Assembly: GCF_003369915.1 (NCBI RefSeq) | Contig: NC_046676.1 | Coordinates: 7,595,501-7,659,500 of the forward strand | Length of the DNA: 64,000 nucleotides | Direction: 5' to 3' | Source: Drosophila miranda | Taxonomy: Eukaryota > Arthropoda > Insecta > Diptera > Drosophilidae | Shown here: piece after piece, positions 23,728 through 36,771 of the stretch | Layout: every line of letters starts with the position of its first letter | Position numbering within the stretch: position 1 is the stretch's first letter | The notes under the pieces: model-generated | What the model saw: the letters and a program-made list of their open reading frames with translations, nothing else | Told to the model about the DNA's origin: nothing | Database searches by the model: none | Translations under genes and position numbers: made by a program

Positions 23728-24261
23728 ATGTCGAGGCGTGGACTATTGTTGATGGGCCAATGCATGCCCTGCATCAAGCAAAATGCCTCCAAGATACGCA
23801 TACGCCGCATGGAACTGGACAAGAATCTGAATATGGTTTGTTGCCGCTTTCAGCAAACAGTCGCATGGGATTCACTTAGTTTCCATTTCTATTCCGTTTA
23901 GTACTTTAAAAAGGACGACTTTTACTTTGCCCACGATCCGCAAAAGGTATGCAAGACCGGCGACGTGGTCCTCATACGAGAGCTCCCCGAGCGCATGACC
24001 CGCCTCATCACGCATGCTGTAGAAAAAGTGGTCTATCCGCTTGGTGACATAACCGATCCCATCACTGGCAAAAAAGTGGTGGTCGGCAAGTACCGCGAGG
24101 ATATCGAGATGGCCAACGAGCTGTTCGGTAAGTCGAAGAAGTCCTTCGACTATGACAAGGCCCCACCACGTGGTCGCCTCGAGGGCACCAAAGACTTTAC
24201 CCACGGCGAGACGTACATCAAATACCATGAAGATGGCAAAGATCAGCCCTTTGCGGTCTGA
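23728..24261 (+). CDS. mRpS17: Mitochondrial small-subunit ribosomal protein uS17m
   Basis: It is part of the mitochondrial 28S ribosomal subunit and binds 12S rRNA through an S17/OB fold. Exons 23728-23835 and 23902-24261 give 155 residues; the intron is 66 bases with GT-AG borders. The start MSRRGLLLMGQCMPC precedes the OB-fold core. Family landmarks include YFAHD, TGDVVLIRELPE and the long insert KVVYPLGDITDPITGKKVV typical of animal mitochondrial S17. The length suits an insect member, longer than bacterial S17. AATAAA lies at 24309-24314. It is convergent with Myrf, whose minus-strand AATAAA (24331-24336) makes the 3' ends overlap or nearly touch. Confidence 0.95.
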
Positions 24262-24605
24262 TAAGTTTGGTATATCTACGTATATAAGCTTAGTATTCGT
24301 TAAGTTTGAATAAAAGATTTCTCTAAATATTTTATTTAAATTGTCGATAATGGATTTGCATGTCTTATTTGATTGCTTTCTTTACGTATAAATGTATTCA
24401 TTTCCACTTTCGGCCATCCATCTGATCAACAGTTTTTTTTTTCGTTGACTCGTATTTTCCTAATTTAAAAAGTGTTCCATTTTGGTGCCTTGACAATGCA
24501 GCATGTCGCATGCCGCTTGAACATATTTTACTCGTATATGGTATATATATGCATTTCTGGAGATTCAGATTCAGATTCAATCCGTGCCATAAATTAAATT
24601 GTAAA

Positions 24606-26454
24606 CTAATCACAATCTCTTACGATTCTAAAGTTGTACTGGAGTATAGGGTTCGCCAGGTGAGCGCTATCATCGCATAGTTTTTGCTGCAGACAAAAAA
24701 TGATTGGTTTGAATGATTGTTTTGTCCTGGAGTGGTTCTTGAATATCTGCCCAGCACTCACCTGCTCCAGATCGTGGCTAGCGCGCAGCATAAAGTCGCG
24801 CAAGAAGTAGCCGTGCTCGGGCAGGTCGAGGGCCAGGACCAGCTTGTTGTTGCCCAGCTGCTTGAGGATTTTCACTCCACTGCTGGGCGGAACCTCATCG
24901 TCCTCGTTGAGTTGGGCATTCGCGTTCGCATTGGCCTTGGCCTGGTCCTCATCAATGCAGATGGACCACTGTAGTGGCTTGTTCGAGCTGTCGAGGAGAA
25001 CAAAACTATGTACTTTGGCTCTTCGTCTGGCTGTGACTCTGTAGCGACTCACGTGAAATGTAGCTCCAGATTGCTGGCCTGGAGATAACGCGACACTGGG
25101 ACTATGTAGCTAACGTTCAGGGAGCTGCCCGCACTGGGACAGAACTTCTCTATGTCGATGGTGCTGTTGTATTGGGCGGCCAGGACGCAGCTGGTGACGC
25201 TCCAGCAATCCAACTGAATGGGAGGATGGTCAACCTCTGGCCTTGGCAGCTGCTCCAATGGTGTCCCCTGGCCCAGGCTCTGGTTTTGGATCGATACTGC
25301 CTGTGTCTCTGCGTTCTTGGCCTGGGCATCCGTGTTGTGGGAGCTCTTTCCGTGGACAAAGGTAGTCTCGTTGTTGGCCGACAACGCTGGTTGTGAGGCT
25401 AGTACGTCGGGATCCTGCTCCTGCTCGGCGGACTGAAGATCATCCTCCACATGCTGCTCCCTGACATTGGCATCTACGTTATCCGGCTGTGTCTTCGACG
25501 ACGGCAGTTCCTCAAAGCAAACGGACTGTGGATGGGCGAATGGAAGGTGTAACCGTTTAAGGAAAGGCTTCTTGCGTTACCTGGCAATTATCGCTGACTG
25601 ACTCATCGCCAGTGCATTCCGCCGGCTGGCCAAAGAGCCCCGTCTTCAGGGTCTTATGCACGATCCAGTCCAGACTGCGCTGATTGGCCGACCGCCTGCC
25701 CACGCTGGAGTCCCTCAGGCCCGTTTCCGGGAACACAAATCCAAAGAGCGCTGAGATGGGATTGTCTACGGACTCGTTGGTGTTGCTTAGATTCTGCAGG
25801 TCGAGGGCATCGGGATTTTCATGCCCACCGCTGCTGTTGTGGACAGGAAGCGCCGCCGGGGGTGGCGCGTCCAGGGCCTGGGAGAGAGTGCTCTGGGCCG
25901 GTTCGGTGCTGACCTTGTTGGTGGTCAGCGCCAGGTTCGCCGTGGGCGGTGACACCGTCTTGTACACGTTGTAGATGACCGCGTCCCCAGTGTTGAGCTT
26001 GCGGATGGCCTGACCGACGGTCCCCCCGACATCCGACGAGTGGGATACCCCCTCTGCTCCCTCCGAAGTGGGACTGGCAATGGTTCCCACCACCACAATG
26101 TGCTCGTCCAGCTTTAGAGCCGACAAAGGCTGCTTCCCCCCCACCAGCTGCTGCTGCTGCGCATCAATGTCTATGGAGTTATTCTCAAAGTCTTGGGGCA
26201 GGGAAATGGCCTGCGACTGGCTCTGGGACGACTGTGTGGGCTTTTCGGATGAGGATGGGGGGGCGCTCGTTTCATTGGCGCTGGCTGGAGGCGGTGCCCC
26301 TCCCCGTACACCGTGCACAGCCTGGAGCGCCTTCTGACTGGCCGCCTGCCGCAGAACCTCTTGGGACAGCGGCCACTTGGTCTTCTTGCTGCTGATGGTC
26401 TTGTTGCTGAACCTCGGAGCTGAAGTCGTGATGCGACTGTGTTTCAGCGACTGC

Positions 26455-26486
<32 letters not shown>

Positions 26487-28996
26487 GAGGTTCACCTGCG
26501 GCTTGGTCATAACGGCGGCCAGCTCCTCGGCCTCATCTTCCCCGGGGCGTGGGACCAAGGCAGAGGCTGGTGGTCGGGATGTACTCGTGGCGTACATCAG
26601 ACTGGGCCAGGCCACGTGCGTCTTGTTCTTGAAGAGTGTGTGCAGGCTGTGCTGAAAGTAGTGCCTATCCTCCTCGCTCAGGTGCGTGGGCGTGTCCGTG
26701 CGGAAAATGTGACTGTTGCCAAAGAGCTGGTACCCGTCCAGCTGCTGCTGCTTGTTGTGCTCCACAAAGTACAGCGTGGACACAGCCGCCAGGCTGCAAT
26801 GGGAATCGGAACAGGGAATATCGGGATTAGGTGGGGTGTAAATTGTGCGGAGGCTTCCCTCCTACCAGGCTGCCATCACGATGATCAGCACAAAGATGAC
26901 AATCTGCAGGGAGCGGCTGGAGCAGATCTCGTAGCCATCCCGCCGACTGATGTAGGACTTGAGGGCCCCTCTGTCCGGCAGCAGGCAACGCGGCTCCAGC
27001 AGGTCCTTGGCACGCAGTTGGTGGCTGTTGTGGCTGTTGTTGGCCCGCTCCAGATGCTCGATGCGCGTCTCCAGGGAGCCGGTGACCTTGCACAGCTCCT
27101 TGACGGCCCCAATGTTCTCCATGAGGATGCGGTCCTATCAAAGGAGTCAAGAGAATGGAGTCTCGTTTTGCATCGAGAGCTTAGATGGATCTCACCTTGT
27201 TCACCAGCAGAAAGTTCTCGATGACATCGCCATTGGGCAGGACAACGCTGCCAGCCTCTTGCACCGCATCCGGGATCACCTCGCGCACCTCCTGGGCAAT
27301 GACGCCAGTGTCGACAATCTCCCGCGTGTCGCTCTGTCGCCTCAGGCCCGAGTGAAGGGCGAACTCGGGCTCGTAGCGGTAGCGGACGATGCGTATTTTC
27401 TGGAGGTTGCGCAGCTGCACCGAGGTGTCCAGCTCCCCGATCTCCTGCTTGGCTCGACTGTCGCTGGGCTGGACAATGTGGCCGGAGACCTTCAGGTTGC
27501 CATGCACCACAAGACTCTCGTCTGGACGGTCCGTGTTGATGCCCACGCGGCCCACATGGAAGATGGACTCCTGGGTGAGGCCGCGCTGCCAGCACAGGTC
27601 CACGTCGGACTCGAATTGGCCGGGGTTGGAGGCGCGCACGATGATCCGCTCGCTGCCATGGCTCATCACAGGGAAGTTCCCGGAAATGGTGTGCACATGG
27701 AGGCCCACCACAAGCTGGAAGAAGCGCTGCTCCGGATTAGGGCGCCCCTTCTTGCGCATGTTGTTGTTGGTCGTCTCGGAGAAGTGCAGGCGGCCAACGG
27801 TGATCTTGCTGACGATATGCTTCTGGAGATCGATCCTGGCGATGGAGAAGGGGGTAACAGACGCAATCGTGTATTTGTATATTCTGTGCTACTCACGGAA
27901 CTGGATAGAATGGCTTCTTGGATCGGTCCGACTGGCTCTGCTCCACGCGGATGGTCTGGTTGGGCGCCTCGAACTTGACGCCGTAGAAATGCAAGTGAAA
28001 GGATTTGATTTTCTCAAAGCCGGACGGGGTCTTCACAAATTTGGCATCGCCCTGGAGTCGGGCATGGCAAGTAACCTGAAAGTGGTTCTTCTTCTGGCAC
28101 ACGTACGCGTCGTCCGAGACGCTGAAGTTGAATCCCTTGTCCGCATCGACGCGGTAGTAGATCACGGACAGCTCCTGCAGGCTCTGGTCGAACAGCTTGT
28201 GCCAGTTCTCCGGCTGGAAGGCATTGAAGCGGATGCACTGCGTCTGGGCGGTGTCCCCCGCCTCGCTGCCCGACCCAGAGCCGGAGCCGGCCGCCGCATG
28301 GCTCGACTGTCCGTCCAGGCTGTTGTCCGCCTGCGAGTGGATGCCGGACAGGGCCGGCGACACCGAGGCGGAGCAGTGTGAGTGGGCAGGTGTCTTGGCC
28401 AGGTCACTGACGCTCCCGTTGCCGGCCTCGTGGCTGTTGCTATTGCTCTGGCTGTGGGGCGCGGTCAAGGAGTGGTGCGAGGCGCGCAGGGGACTCATCA
28501 CCAGGCCCGCGTCCACCTTGGCCGTGGGCGAGAACTCCGCGCAATCCAGCGTCGTGGACATCTTCCGCTTGCGGGACAGCGAGTGCACCGGCGTGGAGGG
28601 GGCCGAGGTGCGGTTAAGCGATAGCTGGCTGGTCCCAATCACCTGCACCCGGTCGCCGAGTCCCAGCGAGGAGGTCAACGTGCAGGTGGAGAGATTCTGG
28701 TAGCTGCCAGCACCGTAAATACCCGGACCTGGTCCCGGCTCAGGTCCTGGCCCTGGCCCGTTGTCGTAGTGCTGGTAGATCATTTGATCCTGGACCATTT
28801 CCGGATGTGGCTGCACTTGCACCTGATGCTGCTGATGCTGCTGCAATTGATTGTGCGGATGCTGCAGTATCTGCTGCTCGTTGAGTGGCTGGCACAGCAG
28901 GCTGTTGGGATTCATGATCAGCCCTGCCTCGTGCTTGATCCTCACATCCACCTGCGGCGGTGCAAAGTTATGTCCCGCGACGTTCATCTGCTGCTG

Positions 28997-29035
<39 letters not shown>

Positions 29036-31180
29036 CTGCTGATGCGACACGTACTGCATGTCTGTCTGCAGCATGCTGCCCGCCTGCGAATGCCCCATTG
29101 GTCCCAGATTCGAGTAGATGAGGTCCCCGCGCCCCGGCAGCAGCCCCACGCCATGCGTCTCGTTCAGCGGACTGTAGGCGGGCTCAGAGCCCGAGTCTGG
29201 CGGACTCTCCGGCAGATGGCCATGGACATGGGGCGTGCTGCTCAGGCTGATGGGCGGTGTGTGGGGCGAGTCCATTTTGCTGGCGGCAGCTGCCCCGAGA
29301 ACGTCATTGCCTCCATGCTGGGCGCTGCTGTCCTCGAGGCCACCCACTCCGGCCGTGACCTGCATGAACAGGTCCAGGGCATAGTTGTCGATCCCATCCA
29401 GTAGGTCTTGCCGAGCTGCAGGAACAAGGGGATACAGATTAGAATTTTTCATTTTAGTTGGCATTCGAATATCGCACTATTTGCTCGTGTGGGAGGGGCG
29501 TAAACCACAGCACAGATAGTAATTCCAATTAAATGAATACAAAATTCGTGGCTTTACGATAAGAATTCCGCCCGACAGACAGACAGACAGACAAACAGAC
29601 AAACAGACAAACAGACAGGGCCTGGTAATTCCCGGTCTGTTTGATCGATATGAAAACCCAAGGAGTAATGGGACTCCGTTGACGTGCCAAATAAATTCGT
29701 TGTGTAATTTATGCAGAAATATGCAGATGGCTAAGAACCAGCATTATAGTATTATATTACCATTGCCATTCAGCGCCTTGGGATAGTCCATAGCTAGTTT
29801 TGGGCTGGCTGCTTTCTTTGGGCTATACTCGTATATTATATATGTATATTGTTTTATCTGAGCGCTCTCAGCTCTCGTTGCTTGGCCCTAACGATCTGCA
29901 CTGATGGCCAAGTTGGGAGCAGCAGGCAGGCAGCAGCCGCTACGACGGCGTCGGAGGCGGCGGGGGCAGCATCCATGGAAACAAATTAATTTTTTTGTTG
30001 AGTTTTTTGTTTTTGTGTTAGTTATTTAGCCAATGCTGCCGCTGCATCTCCGAAAACAATTATCTAACGCACGTTTGAGCGAGCAGGCGGTTGATGCACT
30101 CTTCACTCTTCGCTGAGCAGTGAAAATGCATCGGGAAAACGGAGGATGGGCAGGGGCAGGGGGAGGGGCAGGGGCCCCTCTACCTCCATGCCATGCCTCA
30201 AAGTACATTTAGAAATAATAAATAAATAAAGCCCGGCCTACCAATCGCTATAATAATAATAATAAAAGCAGCAAACAAAAGAAAAAATTAAAATAATCAA
30301 ATCGAAATTACGAAAAACAAAATGAATTAAGGAATACCCTAGCAGATTGATGGTTCCTATAGTTCCAGTTATAGATGTAGTATTCTATGATCTATTAATG
30401 AACAAATTAATGAAACTACAGCTTGTGGAGTAGTTCTTCGCAACAAACACGTTTTCTCCCATTAGGAATGGTTCTTGGACATGAAAAATCCATCAAAACA
30501 GACAAACATTTGCTACCAATCAAAAGGCAAATGAAAGAAACAGCCGCAGTCGAGCATCAAGTATAATTAAATCGTTTTGTTTATGCAATTGTATTCTTTG
30601 ATGGCAAACAAGTAATATTTTATTTGCACAAATGCATTGGCAGTGCCATCCACAGTCCGCAATCCACAATCGCACTGAAAAACTCTGTTTTCACACCACT
30701 CTTATGTTCCGTTTTATAATTACGAGTTTTATTTGATTTGTACGAGTATTATTATGGGTTTTCTCTTCTATCTCTTGGTTTTTTTTGGTCACGTCGAGCG
30801 TGGACAGAACATATCTGAGGACTGACGGCAACATCGAATGTAATGTGCAAATATTTGAGTCCTGCGAGGCGGCGGATTGTTATTGATCAAACAAGTTTGC
30901 TCGTTTCGTGCCGCACAGAAGTGGCATGCAAATTCCCTGCCCCGCCCGTTCCCTTGCGCAGGGAAATCGTATGGAAATACTAATATTCAACGAATCCGGG
31001 TATCATATTTCCCCAGACTGTCTTCCCCCGGGTGTCTATTTTCGGCAGCCACTTTTGTTGTCAATGACAAGGGGCGGGGCCAGCCTTCAATGGGGCCACC
31101 AGCAAGGACCCCGTTTGATTTTTGTTATCCTTGGTAATCGAATTTGTATACTTACAAAAATCCGAGAAATCAAAGTCCAT
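24606..31180 (-). CDS. Myrf: Myelin regulatory factor homologue, membrane-bound self-cleaving transcription factor
   Basis: MYRF proteins trimerise in the ER membrane, cut themselves and release an N-terminal DNA-binding fragment. Exons (minus strand): 31180-31156, 29415-27897, 27835-27196, 27134-26866, 26793-25581, 25525-25053, 24987-24762 and 24686-24606. They total 4,446 bases, 1,481 residues. Exon 1 gives only MDFDFSDF before a 1.7-kb intron. A Ser/Gly/Gln-rich region has a poly-Gln run near 134-153. The Ndt80-type DNA-binding domain spans about 396-607 ([29 protein letters not shown] follows). The S74-like auto-cleavage domain has the dyad S639/K644 in [10 protein letters not shown], then [17 protein letters not shown] coiled coil ([19 protein letters not shown]) and one membrane span (about 803-828) follow, then a long luminal part with a second poly-Gln run near 922-932. 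All introns are GT-AG. 5' UTR exons are not located. Confidence 0.95.
28983..29041 (-). repeat. Myrf: CAG/CAA poly-Gln repeat in Myrf
   Basis: Mixed CAG and CAA codons encode about 19 consecutive Gln in the transactivation part. The mixed codons suggest selection at protein level rather than a pure slippage tract. Confidence 0.85.
29569..29619. repeat. (CAGA)n tetranucleotide microsatellite in the Myrf first intron
   Basis: Imperfect CAGA/CAAA units in a row within the 1.7-kb first intron. No other feature is seen in that intron. Confidence 0.85.
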
Positions 31181-34100
31181 GTTCAAGTAACTTCAGAAGC
31201 ATCGCATCCTCATATGTCCATGTGGCTACAGCATGATCTGCAAATGGAAATGGGAACAATGGGAACAGTGTAAACTAGGGCCACCTTAAATTACAAGCTC
31301 CGCTTTGCTGGAATTATCGTATCGTACGGTATCGTATCGTATAAATTAAGCAGAAGAGACAAGCCCAACCCAACCCCGAAGGCAACTCAAGCCAAGAGAA
31401 GCGGTTTGACTAGTATTTCTCAGTCAGTTCCCAGGAAAAGCCACCGCCGGGGGCTGGAATGGGTTTTTCTTGGCAAATATGAATAGGAGTAGGCTATTTT
31501 TATGCTGTGTACGTTTCAAATATGTTGTTTTAGCTTATTGCTGTCTGGCGATAAGCTCTGCTAAATGACGTCCCAAATTCCGCCACAAATGCACATGCAT
31601 ACATACATACATACGCATACATGTATATTGTGATATCTCTTTTCAAGCCTGGGTTGAGTACAACGCAAAAAAGAAACAAACACACACACACACACACGCA
31701 TAGGAATGCTCTCAGATAAAGATAAATGAATCGCGCTTCCAACTGGAACTTGCGCGATGTCTGGGGCGGCAGCAGATTTATCAGCTCTAAGTGGGGGTCG
31801 GGTCACAAAATAATAATATAATTCCGCGACTATGGCTATATGCTGTGCAGCCCCAACTAATTTGCATCCCATACCCGCCGACACGTGGCTTCACTCCACT
31901 TCTAACGACATATAATAAACAAATGAATTATGGCATCGGCAACAAATATAAAAGAAAGGTATTTACTGAATGCTTGGCATTTGCCTTGGCATTTGGCTCT
32001 GCGACGCTCTTAAGTATGCAATAAAAATAGTATTAAATTAATTTGTGCCGCACACATACACGGCGTATGCTTAATGCCAATAAAACCCGAAATTAAATAT
32101 TTTTCAAGCAATGAGGGATGCCTATTGAAGAGTTTTTTTACTTTCTGGCCTCTGCTCTGCCTTAATTGCATCAAAATAAATGTTTAACGAGAGATCGGAA
32201 GACTTGTTTCGTTTGCACTTCCAAAGAGACTAGGGTAGGGTATCTGTTCATTCTCCAAACATTCTCGATTGAGTAACTATTCGAGCCATAATTGAGTCTT
32301 TGATAGTCTCTGAGATGCTCGGGAATCTCGTAGTCCGAAGAGGAATACCCGAACTGACTGGCTTCTTGGTCGTCTCTCACGTCTTCTCATTGTTGTTTTG
32401 TCGCAATGATTTTGATTGAATTAACGCTTTGTATCTCCTGGGGGCTCACACAGAATAAGAACGAAACGAAACGAAGCGGAACGGAACGGAACGAAACCTC
32501 TTACAATAATATAATGAAAACTCAAGTGATTTGATTTAGTTGGATGGCAGCTCTACAACAGCAGCAGCAGCAGCAGCAGCAAACCAACTAAAAATAAACC
32601 AACCGAAAGCAGAGTCGAGTCTTGTCATGACAAGAGTTTCACTTGATGAAACCTGTAGTCACTGGTCGGTCTGTCGGTCGGTGGCTATTGATTGTTGTTT
32701 CTGTCATTAAGTCGGAAGTCAGAGGCGCCATCATGTGGTGCGGCCAGGCCTTAGAGGCAAACATATCTCGCACCATATCAATGGCACACAATAGCGGCGT
32801 GGTCTCATCCTTGAGCCAGCGCTAAGACATTGGCTTTCGCATTTGAATCGCTATTTGGCCGAGGCATTTAGCGTTTTATTAGCATTTCAAAACATTCACA
32901 GCAGCCGCTGGAGCAACAACTGCAATATGACATCCCCTGCGTCGCTCTCAAATGGCGTGCAAAATATAAAACACGAAATGAAAATGCCAAAGCCAATTGC
33001 ACTTACGCGCAGGGCAGGCCAGGCAGGCAGCAATCAAATTGTGCTATAAATATATACAAATATATACATTTTTTTGGTGCTAGTTTTGGATGGGGATTAC
33101 TTTTGCCAACAAGTCAATTACAAGACCAAGAGCTCGCCCAACCAGAAGTGCTAGCAGCAGTCCCATGACTTTGATTCCAGCCCCCAGATGAAGTTAAGAC
33201 ATCAAACGTGTCTGCCAAAGGCGTCAGCAGCAGCAGCCACAGACAATTATCAATCGAATTAGCTGGTGGTGGCTAAACAATTTACCAAATAGCGAGTCAG
33301 GGGGTAATGGATCCCAGAAAGATATTTCACAAGACTCGATTCGAAACTTATGGCTCTCGGAGAGTTCATTATGTTAAAAAAAAAACTCAATAGATTGCCA
33401 TAATCGAATTAAATATTAATTGAATCGATAGATTGTAATATTAATGTAATCTCCCATTAACGTTCTCCAGCTAAATTGTGGTTTCGATGATTCATTAAGA
33501 TTGTTCATCCGACGTATGGCCGAAAAGAAAGTCTGCGTTTCGTGTAGGGAACGGAATATTCCATTTGTTATTTGTTTGATCACATATTCGTATTTAGCAT
33601 CTTTCGAGACGTAGCTAAACGGATCTAAACTCTAAGGCCAGCCCCCGTCCCCACCCCCACATTCATGTGGAACACAGCACTCTCCGTCGATTAGCAAAAA
33701 AATAAACTATGCTAAACAGATTTTTGAGCTTCAGAGGAGGTCCACTCCACCCCGAGCATCATCTTCTGTATCTGTATCTACGTCTAGATTGTTATTTATA
33801 AGTATCTTGATTTATCTACGTGTGAGTGTGTGTGTGTATGTGTGAACGGTATGTGTATACCCTTACAGAAAGTATAACGATTGTGACCAGAAACTAAGAA
33901 GGTCCGACATCTGTATCTGATTAACACTCTGCACAAATCATTCGATTTTCTATATCATATAGAAATAATCGAGAAATTATCTGTCACAACAGCTTTGTTG
34001 TTTCGTACTCGTATCTTTCTTTATAGTTGTGTAAAACTCAATCAAAATCGATATATCACAGAAGAACGATGGATCTGCAAGCGTATCAAAAGCTTTGGCC

Positions 34101-36600
34101 CCTGAAGCTGGCCTTATTTTCTTAGCTTTTACGTGTACGTCGGGTGAAGGGTGGTGCGGGGAGGTGGGTGTGGGGTTAGAGCGGGAGCGGGAGCCGGAGC
34201 CGCTGCTGTTGCTGTTGCTGTTGCGGTGCCTGAAACTCAACCAACCGGTTGACTTTTATGTCTTTGCTGATTTTAGCCGTAGCTTTGTTGTTGTTGTTGT
34301 TGCTGCTGCTGCTGATGCTGCTTTTGAGCGTCTTTTTGGGCTATGGGACAGACACGTTTTACTTTTATTTTATTTTTTGTTTTAGCGCTTGGCACAGGCT
34401 GTGACGACGAGCCGCCGTCCAATCCATCCAATCCAAGCGATGAGGCGGCGCTCACAGACAAGAGGGCACACAACACAACAAAAAAAAAACACAACAACAC
34501 AACACAACAAAAGAGCGCAACCGCTAACCAAGTTAGCAAACTGAAACTGGCCAAGATCATAGGAATCCGGACTCAATGTCTTGTCTGGGCCGGACAGCAC
34601 ACACTCGTAATTGAGATGAGCGCCAAAAACAAACATCAATCGCATCGAAGATGAAGATGAAGATGTGCAGGCCCCCCGAGGGGCAATCGCAATACGAGAC
34701 AGCCCACGAACAATATATGGTAAAAACAACACCTCTATTTCTGCCGCATTCTTTGGATACGCCGACGGCACAGCTATTGATCCCTGACCGAATGGAACGG
34801 AAAGGCTTATATCAGCCGGCACTATTGCATATTTTTCCAGCCGGGCAGTGGGAGGGAGGTCCATTGTTTTCCTGATTCTTTGCTCATCTGACAAGATTTT
34901 TTGGCCACAAAAAACAAACATGGAGAGCCAGCTCTCCCATGCATGTCTGTTTTGTGTGTGTGCGTGTGTGTTTTTACTGCTATTCGATTACTAATACCAT
35001 CACTCGTACACCTGCTCGAGAGGCAGTGAAATCGGTTTTGCTTTGAGTCGTTTTTCCACATGTTTTGTTTCTCTGAGATTATTCGGTAGATTATTTGCGT
35101 AATTTCCAGTTTTTCACATACACAATGGATGGAATATTGCCATGCATTAATTTTTTTCAAATTTTATCAAACATAACGGTATCTTTCTATACTCGTACGA
35201 GTATGTGTACGTATGTACATATGTATATACTTATATTTATGTGTTATCATTGCGCGGGGGCGTATATTTTGTATTTCTCTGGTATTTCGCCTAATACGTT
35301 AGTTTTAGCGAGATTTAGCTCTCAAGCTGCCTTTAAATTAGTTATACACACAGACACACACTTAGCCTACACAGGCACTTACACTTGCACGAATTGCCGT
35401 TACTTTGATTCTTGACGAATTTGTTGTTGCACTTTTTTAGTTCTATTTGGTTTGTGTCGTCACTGCTGTTGTTTCACGCTTCGTATACTCGATGCGAATG
35501 TTAACTAAGATCGCGTTTTATTTTGTTCTCTTTTTGTTTCTCTATTTCGGTTTCTGTATTATTTTCCCCGATCCGCTAGAGCTATCTAAATAATACGTTG
35601 CCGTTGGAGTGCCCACACCAACTGGTGGATGATCGGATCGTATGTATCGTGTGCGCTCCGAAGCTGTTCCGAAGCTCTCTTCCACTTCCACAACCGAATC
35701 TCTGCTCAATGAAGCTTGGCTTTGGAGTTGCCACTGTTCACATATATAAAATTGAAACAAAAAAATTGGTCAATCATCTCCATGAATGCCGACTGCATCA
35801 ATTTGAGATTTCGCTTAGATGTACATTTACATTTTCATTAATTACTCATCCTCTAAGAAATTGTTGGCTTGATTTGTAACGTCTTTTCAGGCTTCGTGTG
35901 GGGTGACAACTCTGTTCGACTGCTGCCGCTCTCTCACCGCAGAGACAGTCTCTCTCTCTCACTCTTTGGATCTCTCGTTTCGAGGAACTGATAAATCACA
36001 GCCAGGCCAGGCCAGCGTTTGTTAAGAAAAAATGTAAATTAAATTATAACTAGTGGAGGCAACAATGGACTTAAGTAAAACCCAGCCCCTGTGCTTACTG
36101 CAACGTCGGCTCTCACGCAATTAGCCCTCCCCCTGTTCCCGCAGCCGGCTTAAATTACACACACACCTCCCACCCCATACACCCAGCATACACTCTCCCT
36201 CTCGTGTTTTGTTTTTTCCTTGGCGCGGGTGTCGCTGTAATAATACGATACGGTACGAGTGTGTGTGTGTGTGTGTGAGCGGCAGATGAACAGAACATCA
36301 ACGCCGCCTGTTTTCAACTTAACATCATTTAATGGAGTTGTTGTTCCTTCGCGAGTCCGCCTCGCAGATTGAATTAATACGCTGATTTATGTAAATTACA
36401 CTAATTCGTATTACTCAATTTGTTATTCAATATTCAGGGCCTGGCAGACCTCAGAGATCTGTTCCAAGAATGGTTTTATATTTTTCCAAATGGTCTTTTA
36501 TCCATTAGCATACATATATACACACATCTGAAGGTACAGACCATCGTTTACAGACCATCTACAATATCACGTGATTTACTTTTACTGGGTGAGGAAACCC
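31181..36600. other. Myrf upstream region to spag 3' end, non-coding
   Basis: About 5.4 kb without a recognisable gene. It probably contains Myrf 5' UTR exons and promoter. Visible are CGTAT-rich repeats near 31316-31342, (CA)n near 31680, (GT)n near 33825 and 36260, CAG runs near 32560 and 33230, and GCTGCTG/GTTGTT runs near 34200-34320. One ORF on the minus strand (32380-32171, 69 residues) is noted under rejected items. A minus-strand AATAAA for spag lies at 36604-36609. Confidence 0.4.
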
Positions 36601-36771
36601 CCATTTATTTCTGGCGAATCTAATTTCCATAACAACGAATAGTACATTAATCGGTGTTTTCTTTTTTACATTTTGAAACTTCTATTTGTACATTTTTTTT
36701 ATATTCCTTTGAGCAAACAATTGAATCAAAATATATGAATAAGTACGCTGAAACTAGAACTCTTACATATT

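Noticed and set aside
26959-27978. 339- and 330-codon ORFs antisense to Myrf
   Set aside because: They run across Myrf introns and exons on the opposite strand; Myrf domains are conserved in the other frame.
28769-29404. 211-codon poly-Leu ORF
   Set aside because: Antisense reading of the CAG/CAA poly-Gln tract of Myrf.
29569-29619. CAGA repeat as a possible satellite or array
   Set aside because: A plain tetranucleotide microsatellite inside an intron.
32171-32380. 69-codon minus-strand ORF (MRDDQEASQFGYSSSDYE...)
   Set aside because: Somewhat protein-like but isolated, with no splice partner, promoter or recognised family; it could be a chance ORF or a Myrf 5' exon shadow.
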